Assembly (NCBI RefSeq): GCF_010091945.1
Contig: NZ_WVIE01000006.1
Location: 1-64,000 of the forward strand
Length of the DNA stretch: 64,000 nucleotides
Origin: Myxacorys almedinensis A
GTDB lineage: Bacteria; Cyanobacteriota; Cyanobacteriia; Leptolyngbyales; Leptolyngbyaceae
Direction of reading: 5' to 3'
Shown: positions 1-7,587 of the stretch, piece by piece
How positions within the stretch are numbered: position 1 is the first letter of the stretch
Layout of the letters: each line of letters opens with the position of its first letter
The notes under the pieces: model-generated
What the model was told of the DNA's origin: nothing
Database searches by the model: none
What the model saw: the letters and a program-made list of their open reading frames with translations, nothing else
Made by a program: the position numbers and the translations under genes

Positions 1-90
1 TCGAAGGAATTTTACAACTCTTTCAAACGTAGTCTCAGCTTTCTTTTTGCGCTACCTTCCGTTCGTCGAACTCACGTCTGCTTAATGCCA

Positions 91-441
91 CTACCAAGGC
101 TTTCCCATCATGGACGCTAACCACGATGCCAACTCCCAGCGATCGCGGGAATGCTCGGACAGTGCCCCTAAAAGCAACTGCAACCCTAATTCGACCTTGC
201 CTGCTTTAGAGTCAGTCACACGACAAATCGCAGAAGGGTCGGAGTAATAGGCGTTCACTCCGGTCATCCATCGCTTACTCGCTAAGTCTTCGCGAGTGCC
301 TGAGAGATACTCTACATACCCTTTTGGGGCATCTGTAGAGCAGCTTGGAAGATAATAGACGTAAGACTCTAATCGAGTTTCGCCGTTGGACGAAAGGAGC
401 TTTTTGCGGTTGAATCTGCCGTTTTGCTTCGATACCCTCAA
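91..441 (-). CDS. hypothetical protein, 116 aa
   Basis: I do not recognise this protein. The frame is open from a TTG at 441 to a TAG at 91 and closes with an in-frame stop just upstream of the TTG, so no longer form is available. The product is soluble-looking, with a Tyr-rich middle part and a Leu-rich C-terminal third (around LGLQLLLGAL). It lies divergently from the XRE regulator, and the three operator-like repeats at 474-560 sit directly upstream of its start. It could therefore be a regulated partner gene or chance coding; the overlapping frame at 275-673 argues for caution. Confidence 0.35.
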   Translation of the reverse strand: MRVSKQNGRFNRKKLLSSNGETRLESYVYYLPSCSTDAPKGYVEYLSGTREDLASKRWMTGVNAYYSDPSAICRVTDSKAGKVELGLQLLLGALSEHSRDRWELASWLASMMGKPW

Positions 442-473
442 TATAGTCCGATAAATCGGTAGTGTTTACAGTT

Positions 474-560
474 AAGTAATACTGACTTCTGATAAACAAT
501 GCGACGAAAGATAAGTAATATCGACTTATCGTACTACTCCCAAATGAGTAATACCGACTC
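474..560. promoter_or_regulatory. three palindromic operator-like repeats
   Basis: Three copies of a 15-bp site with the form (A/G)AGTAATAYYGACT(T/C) lie at 474-488 (AAGTAATACTGACTT), 513-527 (AAGTAATATCGACTT) and 546-560 (GAGTAATACCGACTC). The half-sites AAGT/ACTT or GAGT/ACTC are inverted around a 7-bp centre. In copy 3 both arms change together (GAGT with ACTC), so the palindrome is kept. Starts are 39 and 33 bp apart. They occupy the divergent gap just before the XRE gene, the usual place for autoregulatory operators. Binding by that regulator is inference. Confidence 0.6.
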
Positions 561-586
561 ATGCAAAACAAATGTAAATTGGGGGC

Positions 587-820
587 ATGACAGTGAAGAA
601 CACAATCAAGGCATTTATAGAGAAACGCGGTATCACTGTGTATCGCTTTCGGAAGGACGTAGGCGTTGCTCAAAGTACCGCTTACGACTTGGTGAACAAT
701 TCTGGCAGGATTCCCAACGCTGATGTGTTGGACAAGATTTGTACAGCCTATGAAATCCAGCCAGGAGAAATTATTGAATGGATTCCTGCGGCACGGAGAA
801 TTGAGACCAAATCGCCATGA
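587..820 (+). CDS. XRE/Cro-type helix-turn-helix regulator
   Basis: This 77-residue protein is a single Cro/C1-type HTH domain. The pattern ITVYRF...VGVAQSTAYDLVN, followed by PNADVLDKICTAYEIQPGEIIEW, matches the five-helix fold and the closing motif of small XRE regulators. It should bind DNA as a dimer. The ATG at 587 has GGGGG touching it; a GTG at 593 has the same GGGGG at 7-nt spacing and may be the true start, giving 75 residues. Three palindromic repeats lie upstream. A Uma2-family gene follows on the same strand, so the regulator may control it. Such short XRE proteins occur both alone and as antitoxins; no toxin partner is recognised here. Confidence 0.8.
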   Translation: MTVKNTIKAFIEKRGITVYRFRKDVGVAQSTAYDLVNNSGRIPNADVLDKICTAYEIQPGEIIEWIPAARRIETKSP

Positions 821-901
821 ATATCATTGTCATTTCAGATCAGAAACTCGAATCGTTTTAGAGAAATTTGGAAGCGAACGACTCCCAGAGGAAGACAGCC
901 A

Positions 902-1519
902 ATGATTCAGACTCTCCCACAGCCCATCAGTTTCAATGAATTCATCGCTTGGTATCCAGAGAACTCAGAATCTCGCTACGAGTTGCATCGAGGAGCGATC
1001 GTTGAAATGCCAAAACCCAGAGGCAAGCATTCACAAGTTGCAGGCTTCATCAGTGGTGAGGCATTTTTAGAAATTCGTCGTCTAAGCCTTCCGTACTTCA
1101 TTCCCAAGGAATGCGTGGTTCGCTCTGTCGATGGCGAATCAGGTTACAAACCCGATGTGATTGTGTTGGATGAAACTGCGATCGCTTCTGAACCACACTG
1201 GGAAAAATCATCTGTGATCGAGCATGGATATTCCATTCGGCTCATCGTCAAAGTGGTAAGTACCAATTGGCGCGATGATTATTTCGCTAAGTTTGGGGAA
1301 TATGAAGCGCTAGGCATTCCCGAATACTGGATGGTTGATTACGCTGCTCTAGGCGGTAGATGGTTCATCGGCAATCCTAAGCAACCGACGCTTTCAGTCT
1401 GTGAGCTAATTGACGGGGAATATGAGATTCGCCAGTTTCGAGGCAGCGATCGCCTCATCTCGCCAACGTTTCCAGAGTTGCAGTTGACCGCAGAACAAGT
1501 TTTTGTAGCAGGGCAATAG
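902..1519 (+). CDS. Uma2-family (DUF820) PD-(D/E)XK protein, altered catalytic site
   Basis: A Uma2 family protein, a PD-(D/E)XK nuclease-like fold greatly expanded in cyanobacteria with unclear cellular role. Visible landmarks are YELHRGAIVEM, YKPDVIVLDE, then VVSTNWRDDYFAKFGEYEALGIPEYWMVDY. The ATG at 902 gives about 205 residues, the normal family length; the frame stays open upstream to an ATG at 827, but that extension does not resemble the family. The usual VEVVS segment reads VKVVS here (codon AAA), so the Glu expected in the active site is a Lys. The fold is clear, but nuclease activity may be lost. It follows the XRE gene by about 80 bp. Confidence 0.85.
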   Translation: MIQTLPQPISFNEFIAWYPENSESRYELHRGAIVEMPKPRGKHSQVAGFISGEAFLEIRRLSLPYFIPKECVVRSVDGESGYKPDVIVLDETAIASEPHWEKSSVIEHGYSIRLIVKVVSTNWRDDYFAKFGEYEALGIPEYWMVDYAALGGRWFIGNPKQPTLSVCELIDGEYEIRQFRGSDRLISPTFPELQLTAEQVFVAGQ

Positions 1520-1533
1520 GAGAACCAATCGCC

Positions 1534-1764
1534 ATGAGCACTAAGACCACATTGGAACGAACTTTAGAAACACTCGTTGAACTGGTAGATCTCGCTCGTA
1601 AGCAGTCAAACACGAACTTTGGGACGCTGGCATCCTCGATCGAGGCTCTCAGAAGGCAGAGACATTCGCAACGTCTCGACAGGCGATCGCCCTACTTGGG
1701 AATATCACATCCCGAATTGCAGGAAGGCTTTAGGTCGCTACTTTCAGAACCTAAAGGCTGTTGA
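1534..1764 (+). CDS. small hypothetical ORF, possibly frameshifted
   Basis: The ORF starts with ATG 14 bp after the Uma2 stop and has a GGAG ribosome site. Its first 40 residues (TLERTLETLVELVDLAR) look like a normal helical protein. After about residue 40 the reading becomes Arg-rich (RRQRHSQRLDRRS). The +2 frame from about 1650 to 1733 instead reads KAETFATSRQAIALLGNITS, with the HIP1 site at 1682 read as Ala-Ile-Ala as is usual in coding DNA. A single-base indel near 1640-1655 would join the two halves. Function unknown. Confidence 0.4.
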   Translation: MSTKTTLERTLETLVELVDLARKQSNTNFGTLASSIEALRRQRHSQRLDRRSPYLGISHPELQEGFRSLLSEPKGC

Positions 1765-1891
1765 CTAAGAAACATCTCAGCTAAACAAATCACTATGCGG
1801 CAAAGTTGCAATCAGTGACTTGCCGCGTTTTACTGTGGCTTAAGCTAGGGCTGATTTAGGGCTAGCATTTAATCTAACTTTCAAAAACTGA

Positions 1892-1964
<73 letters not shown>

Positions 1965-2049
1965 GCTTGCTTGCGCTTAGCTAATATAGCAAACTATTGA
2001 GCGAGAATCAATTATTCATTACACCTCAAATTGCCCTCTAGCATCGCCC

Positions 2050-2598
2050 ATGCCTTCCGGTCGCACTCACGATAGCATCACCCTATGGAGCCTGCCGATG
2101 GTGGCAGGGGTCGCCTTCAGCCTCACCAGGAACGGGAATCTGACATTACTGGTATCGGGTAGCTTTCTGTTTAGCGGACTCATGTTTGGTCCTGACCTTG
2201 ATATTTATTCGCAGCAATATAAGCGATGGGGCATTTTGCGCTGGATGTGGCTCCCCTACCGCAACAGTATGCGGCATCGATCGCTACTCTCCCATGGGTT
2301 TTTGGTGGGCACTGTTGGGCGACTCATCTATCTCGTAGCGTGGATCGCAGTGGTGGGGAGTGGGGCTATTTTGGTGGGCGCGATCGCACAACAACTGCTC
2401 CACACCACCCCCCATTGGCAGATTCCTGCACAACAACATTTCGGGGGCAGTACGCAGCTAGCGTTGCAAATTATACAAAACCATCCTCAAGAGTTTCTAG
2501 CGATCGCGGTTGGATGTGAATTGGGGGCAATGAGCCACAGTCTGAGCGATTGGATTGGTTCTGCGATAAAGCGGCGGAAGAAACAAACGAAACGCTGA
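2050..2598 (+). CDS. DUF2227-type putative metal-binding membrane protein
   Basis: A 182-residue protein opening with MPSGRTHD, followed by two hydrophobic segments (about residues 17-45 and 85-115). Conserved polar motifs GPDLDIYS, MRHRSLLSH and MSHSLSDW supply His and Asp residues suited to metal binding, as in the cyanobacterial DUF2227 family. The lysine/arginine tail (KRRKKQTKR) should face the cytoplasm. It is 37 bp upstream of mazG on the same strand, so the two may be cotranscribed. Biochemical role is unknown. Confidence 0.75.
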   Translation: MPSGRTHDSITLWSLPMVAGVAFSLTRNGNLTLLVSGSFLFSGLMFGPDLDIYSQQYKRWGILRWMWLPYRNSMRHRSLLSHGFLVGTVGRLIYLVAWIAVVGSGAILVGAIAQQLLHTTPHWQIPAQQHFGGSTQLALQIIQNHPQEFLAIAVGCELGAMSHSLSDWIGSAIKRRKKQTKR

Positions 2599-2635
2599 AG
2601 AAGCGCTACAGTATGAAAGTTCGTTTTCCAGGTGC

Positions 2636-3478
2636 ATGATGAGCGATCGCCCTTCATCCCCGACTCCCCTAGAGACATTGCAGCAGCTAATTGATGTTGT
2701 CGCACGCCTGCGAGACCCCCAAGAGGGCTGCCCATGGGATCGGGCACAAACACCTCAAACTTTGATTCCTTACGTGATTGAAGAAGCGTATGAGGTGGTT
2801 GATGCCCTTCGTCATGGGGACAAAGATGCGATCGCAGATGAGTTGGGAGATCTGTTACTGCAAGTTGTCCTACAGGCTCAAATTGCCAAAGACCAGGGAC
2901 AGTTTGATATAGCAGTCATAGCGCAAAAAATTACAGAAAAACTGATTCGTCGTCATCCTCATGTGTTCTCTGATTTTGAGGCTCAGACGATTGATGAAGT
3001 GCATCAAAATTGGGAGCAAATTAAAGATACTGAGAATCCAACAGAGGCGCAGTTAAGTCATAAGCTAAAGCGCTATGCGCGATCGCTGCCGCCGTTGATG
3101 GCAGGCATGAAAATTTCTCGGAAAGCTGCGAAAGCCGGGTTTGAGTGGAAAACAATAGATGGCGTCTGGGATAAGTTTGATGAGGAATTAGCTGAGTTTA
3201 AACACGCGCTAGACTACGAAAGTAAAGAGAATCAACAGGCGGAATTAGGAGATCTGTTATTCACAGTAATTAATTTGGCACGGTGGGCAGGTCTCGACCC
3301 AGCAGAGGCGCTGCAAGGGACAAATGAGCGATTTATTCAACGGCTGATGGTCATGGAAGAGGCAGCTAATCGTCCGTTGTCAGAATATTCATTGGATGAA
3401 TTAGAAGCTTTTTGGCAACAGGCAAAACTTAAAATCGCCAGTTCGGTTTCTGCTCAAGAAAAGACAGGAAAACGTTAA
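2636..3478 (+). CDS. mazG: nucleoside triphosphate pyrophosphohydrolase MazG
   Basis: MazG hydrolyses NTPs and dNTPs to monophosphates and pyrophosphate, cleaning up non-canonical nucleotides and influencing alarmone levels. The 280-residue protein shows the tandem layout of the family. The first domain has GCPWDRAQTPQTLIPYVIEEAYEV and then DELGDLLLQVVLQ, giving the EExxE...ExxD magnesium site. The second domain has GFEWKTIDGVWDKFDEELAEF and AELGDLLFTVINLARW. Length is normal for the family. ATG at 2636 and 2639 are adjacent alternatives. Confidence 0.95.
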   Translation: MMSDRPSSPTPLETLQQLIDVVARLRDPQEGCPWDRAQTPQTLIPYVIEEAYEVVDALRHGDKDAIADELGDLLLQVVLQAQIAKDQGQFDIAVIAQKITEKLIRRHPHVFSDFEAQTIDEVHQNWEQIKDTENPTEAQLSHKLKRYARSLPPLMAGMKISRKAAKAGFEWKTIDGVWDKFDEELAEFKHALDYESKENQQAELGDLLFTVINLARWAGLDPAEALQGTNERFIQRLMVMEEAANRPLSEYSLDELEAFWQQAKLKIASSVSAQEKTGKR

Positions 3479-3814
3479 AGCACAATCATCAAATCGAAGA
3501 TTTTTCTGCCGCGTCCACTCGACACAAGGGTATACGCTCAAAGGGTAAATACTCACTTGATGCAATTCATGCTGCTGAATCCCTTGAGCATACAGGGCAT
3601 ATTTACTAAATTTTCAGTACCTTTTAGCCGAAACTTGCAAAAAACTTTCCAGCTATCATCGCGCAGCTAAAGTAGCTGTGTCACCTCAGATTGAGTAGAT
3701 TCGCTCGGTTACCCTTCAACCTAAACGTGCGCTCATCAGGAGATTCCTAGGTCTTTCGGCAAAAAGGGTTGCGGTTCGGGGAACCCTGAACGCAGGACGT
3801 AGCCAGAATCCCGT
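3479..3814. other. intergenic region, mazG to cyclase
   Basis: No gene is supported in these 336 bp. An inverted pair, GCTCAAAGGG at 3536-3545 and CCCTTGAGC at 3581-3589, could fold as a hairpin with a 35-nt loop, but no T-tract follows. The last 100 bp presumably carry the cyclase promoter and leader; no clear -10 or -35 box stands out. Confidence 0.4.
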
Positions 3815-6451
3815 ATGAACCCTGCATCTTCGCATCTGCCTGATTCATCTCTCATCAGCCCTGTTGCAAAAGTTTCCGTGTTAGAAGCGGCAGACTTTGA
3901 CCGGGGTGACGCTATCGAGGTGCAGTCTTCAGCCTTGGTGAAACCGAGTAGTGGCTTGGCGTCTCCTAAAGGCAAGTTTGCCTCTTTTCTTGCACCGTTG
4001 ACCCAAGACAAGTTCAAAGAGGTCGTCCACGATGTTGAAGATAAACTTCAGATCGTTAACCAAACCCTATCCATGCTGGATATGCAAGGGTTTGACACGA
4101 TTTTAGAAGAAATGCTCACCTCGATCACAGCAAAAACTGGAGAGTTGCTCAACGCCGATCGCACCACCATTTATTTGCTTGATGAAGAAAAGCACGAACT
4201 TTATACCACGATCGCATCGAGCAATGGCGGGCGGGCGATCGAGATCCGATTTCCTGCTGATCAGGGCATAGCCGGAGAAGTAGCGACGTTCAAGCGCCCG
4301 GTTAATATTCCCTACGACTTTTTTGATGACCCGCGATCGGCGCAAGCCAAGATTCAGTATAAGAAAACTGGCTATCGAACCTACACGATGCTGACGTTGC
4401 CGCTGCTGACAGACGAAGGCGCGCTAGTTGCCGTTGTGCAGTTGATTAACAAACTGAGATCAAAGCGCGATCGCAGTGAGCATCGCGCCATCAATGGTTC
4501 CCTCCCTCTAGCCGATCGCATCCATTCAGAAGGCTTTACTGCCTACGATGAGCAGCTTTTTAAAGAATTTGCTCCCTCGATTCGGCTGATTTTAGAATCC
4601 TCGCGATCGTTCTACATCGCCACGCAAAAACAACGGGCGGCGAATGCGCTGATCAAAGCCACTCAATCATTAAGCCAAAGCAGTCTGGATTTAGATGACA
4701 CCCTCAAACGGGTGATGGATGAAGCCAAGCAGTTGATGAACGCCGATCGCAGCACCCTGTGGTTAATTGATCGCGATCGCAACGAAATTTGGACGCGGAT
4801 TGCCTTGTCTGCCGACACGTACAAAGAATTGCGGTTGCCCATTGGGGTTGGGTTTGCAGGGCAAGTCGCCGCGACAGGAGAAGTGATTAACCTTGCCTTT
4901 GATTTGTATGATCATGAGGGCGCAGAAACCGCTAAGCAAACCGACAAAGCCAACGGCTATCGGACGTGTAGCCTTCTTTGTATGCCAGTTTGCAATGCCG
5001 ACGGAGAGCTAATCGGCGTCACTCAACTGGTCAACAAAACCAAGCAGGGGGAATTTTTTGCCTACGATCCTCAAACCTGGCCTGACGCCCCTGAGCAATG
5101 GAAATCGAGCTTTAACCGCAGCGATCAAGAATTTATGGAAACCTTCAACATTCAGGCAGGGGTAGCACTTCAGAATGCTCGCCTATTTGAAACCGTGAAG
5201 CAGCAGGAACAAATGCAGCGAGATATCTTGCGATCGCTCTCCAACGGTGTCATTTCTACCGACAAGGAAGGCACCATCATTGCTGCCAACGACAGCGCGA
5301 AAAAGCTCCTCGGCTTAAACGGCGATGACCTGATTGAGGGACGTGCGATCGCAGACCTGATCACCATTGAGAAAGGCAACTTTGCGGCATGGTGCCGGAT
5401 AGCGTTAGAGGCACGAAACCAGAATCAGTACTATCCCGATCAGACGTTACAGCCCGTGCGCGGAGAAGAGCAGCACAGCATTAATTTGTCGATCAATACG
5501 ATCGCCGATGCCAACGATAGCCAGAAAGTTTCTGGTGCCCTGATCGTGATGGACGATATTAGCGACGAAAAGCGGCTCAAAAGCACCATGTACCGCTATA
5601 TGACTCAAGAGCTAGCCGAACAGTTGCTAGAAAATCCTGATGCTGCCAAAATGGGCGGCGATCGCAAAGAGGTCTCTGTCCTATTTTCCGACATCCGCAG
5701 CTACACGACCCTCACCGAAACCCTCAAAGCTGAAGAAGTCGTAGAAATGCTGAATCAGTATTTTGAATCGATGGTTGAAGCCGTGTTTATGCATAAGGGC
5801 ATTCTCGATAAGTACATCGGCGACGCCATTATGGCAGTCTTCGGCTCTCCGTTGCCGTTAGACGATCATGAATGGATGGCGGTTAAAACGGCGGTGGAAA
5901 TGCGGCGGCGGCTCGCGATCTTCAACACTCAACGTGCGGCTCGCAATCAGCAGGTCATCAACATCGGCATTGGCATTAACTCCGATACGGTGATTAGCGG
6001 CAACATCGGCTGTAGCAAACGGATGGAATTTACCGCGATCGGGGATGGCGTCAATCTGGGGTCTCGCCTCGAAAGCGCCAGCAAAATTTATGGCACTGAC
6101 ATTGTGATCAGCGAAAGTACGTATCGCCCCTGTGCCGATCGGGTTTGGGCACGAGAACTCGATTTCATCACGGTGAAAGGCAAGACTCGACCCGTTGCAG
6201 TGTATGAGCTAGTGGGGCTAAAAACCGATGCGATCGCAGATCAAAAGCAAGCTGTGATTGAGCATTATCACAAGGCACGAGAACATTACCTCAATCGCAA
6301 ATTTGCCTTTGCCGTCGCCGAATTTGCCACTGTTTTAGAAATCGATCATCATGACAAAGCCGCAGCACTTCACATGGAGCGCTGCCAACATTGGCTCAAA
6401 AATCCGCCGACCGATGAATGGGATGGGGCTTGGGTACTCACGGAAAAATAG
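3815..6451 (+). CDS. GAF-GAF-PAS class III adenylate cyclase (CyaB1-like)
   Basis: An 878-residue soluble signalling enzyme expected to make cAMP from ATP. Order: GAF-A (about 85-260), GAF-B (285-455), PAS (465-585), class III cyclase domain (about 610-785), then an alpha-helical C-terminal tail. This is the layout of Anabaena CyaB1. Both GAF domains keep NKFDE-type elements: NK followed by FTAYDE in the first, and NK followed by FNRSDQ in the second, as in cyclic-nucleotide-binding GAFs. Metal-binding Asp residues lie in LFSDIR and YIGDAIM. Substrate and transition-state residues lie in KRMEFTAIGDGVNLGSR, where Lys plus Thr matches the bacterial adenylate-type pattern. GAF ligand identity is inferred by family. 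Confidence 0.9.
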   Translation: MNPASSHLPDSSLISPVAKVSVLEAADFDRGDAIEVQSSALVKPSSGLASPKGKFASFLAPLTQDKFKEVVHDVEDKLQIVNQTLSMLDMQGFDTILEEMLTSITAKTGELLNADRTTIYLLDEEKHELYTTIASSNGGRAIEIRFPADQGIAGEVATFKRPVNIPYDFFDDPRSAQAKIQYKKTGYRTYTMLTLPLLTDEGALVAVVQLINKLRSKRDRSEHRAINGSLPLADRIHSEGFTAYDEQLFKEFAPSIRLILESSRSFYIATQKQRAANALIKATQSLSQSSLDLDDTLKRVMDEAKQLMNADRSTLWLIDRDRNEIWTRIALSADTYKELRLPIGVGFAGQVAATGEVINLAFDLYDHEGAETAKQTDKANGYRTCSLLCMPVCNADGELIGVTQLVNKTKQGEFFAYDPQTWPDAPEQWKSSFNRSDQEFMETFNIQAGVALQNARLFETVKQQEQMQRDILRSLSNGVISTDKEGTIIAANDSAKKLLGLNGDDLIEGRAIADLITIEKGNFAAWCRIALEARNQNQYYPDQTLQPVRGEEQHSINLSINTIADANDSQKVSGALIVMDDISDEKRLKSTMYRYMTQELAEQLLENPDAAKMGGDRKEVSVLFSDIRSYTTLTETLKAEEVVEMLNQYFESMVEAVFMHKGILDKYIGDAIMAVFGSPLPLDDHEWMAVKTAVEMRRRLAIFNTQRAARNQQVINIGIGINSDTVISGNIGCSKRMEFTAIGDGVNLGSRLESASKIYGTDIVISESTYRPCADRVWARELDFITVKGKTRPVAVYELVGLKTDAIADQKQAVIEHYHKAREHYLNRKFAFAVAEFATVLEIDHHDKAAALHMERCQHWLKNPPTDEWDGAWVLTEK

Positions 6452-6528
6452 GCGGATGCTGGTTGAAAGCATCATAGAGCTAGGGTAGGCAAGCGACCTA
6501 CCACAACAGCATTTGAGTAATTTACCCC

Positions 6529-7107
6529 TTAATCTTGCGGTTTGGTTTGAGGTGCGATCGCGCCTAGCTGCTGCTTCTGACAGTTCAAATCATCTTCTAA
6601 AGCATGAATTTGAGCCTGGCGAGTCTCAATATCTTGGAGGCGCTGATCCAGGTCTTGAGTTTGCAGCTTTGCCTGATCGGTTAACAGTTCTAGCTCTTTT
6701 TTCTGGCGCTTCAGGTCTTCTTCAAGGTCTTGAATTTGCTCACGCCGCGCCTCAAGCTCTAGAGTACGCCGCTCAAGTTCCTGACTTTGCAGCGTTAGAG
6801 ACTGCCTCCACTGTTCTGCCCGTTCGGTTTCTTGCTGCAAAAATGTAGGCGTAATGCCGTAGCTGAGATACTTTTGAACCAGTTCTAGCACCCAATCCGT
6901 TGCTTCGTTGATGCTGACAACCTGGTGACTGCTCGAAAGCTCAACCAACACCAAGAGATTGTCACCATAAATAGCGGCTTCGGCAGAGAGAATAATGTCT
7001 TGCTCTGGTTCCAATGTCCAGACATGTTCAGATCTTTGAGACGCCAGCAAGCGCAAGCCTGCCTTACCTAAATAGCCTTTCTTTTGAACTTGAGCCAAGT
7101 GCAGCAT
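6529..7107 (-). CDS. coiled-coil hypothetical protein
   Basis: A 192-residue cyanobacterial-type protein of unknown function. Residues 1-90 look globular (VWTLEPEQDIILSAEAAIYG, then EATDWVLELVQKYL). From about residue 95 it becomes a long, Glu/Gln/Leu-rich coiled coil with heptad-like LQSQELERRTLELEARR and RQKKELELLTDQ stretches, likely giving an extended dimer. No signal peptide or membrane segment. It is convergent with the cyclase gene. The first half resembles small cyanobacterial domains of unknown role; I assign no function. Confidence 0.65.
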   Translation of the reverse strand: MLHLAQVQKKGYLGKAGLRLLASQRSEHVWTLEPEQDIILSAEAAIYGDNLLVLVELSSSHQVVSINEATDWVLELVQKYLSYGITPTFLQQETERAEQWRQSLTLQSQELERRTLELEARREQIQDLEEDLKRQKKELELLTDQAKLQTQDLDQRLQDIETRQAQIHALEDDLNCQKQQLGAIAPQTKPQD

Positions 7108-7587
7108 TGCTATTTTCTCTACTCGTCTCGAAGGGGAAACATGATGGAATTGACCGTATGAGCGGGTTCAAGCAAATAGGGGAGGATGGGATCTGTGAGG
7201 CTCAAGCCGGGTTGCCCAGATGACTCCTCACCGCAGCTACCATACCTTTCTCCCCCCATAGACCAAAATCCGAAAGAATACTGATCCAAAAGGTATTATT
7301 GGTTGAAGACGCAATGGAATTCAGGGTTTTCGCTGAATTTCAGTGTTGAGGTTCATTTTGGTATCTTGGTGCAGTTGTAGGGCAATCACGCTCAGCGAAT
7401 TGACTTTAATATTACAGTTTGCTACACAAAAGTATAGCTTTTTCGGACTTCAACACAGTGTTGGGCTTTCCGAACGGATTAAATCCTTACATACGTCCTC
7501 ACATACGTAAAGAGCCGTTCAAGAAGAGCCTCTCTAGCCGCGAGTTCGCAAGCTAGGGTGTTGTCTTTAGTCTTACAACCGCTAGTA
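7108..7587. other. intergenic region upstream of the coiled-coil gene
   Basis: About 480 bp with no supported gene. Near 7490-7520 the octamer ACATACGT occurs twice about 11 bp apart. The region contains the promoter of the minus-strand coiled-coil gene and the 3' flank of valS. No convincing terminator hairpin or RNA gene was seen. Confidence 0.35.

Noticed and set aside
275-673. 132-residue minus-strand ORF
   Set aside because: It overlaps the operator repeats, the XRE gene and the 91-441 ORF, and its sequence is Ser/Arg/Tyr-rich with no family features. It is best explained as antisense coding.
6513-6848. 111-residue plus-strand ORF
   Set aside because: It is the shadow of the coiled-coil gene on the opposite strand; the Leu/Ala-rich composition mirrors that gene's repeats.
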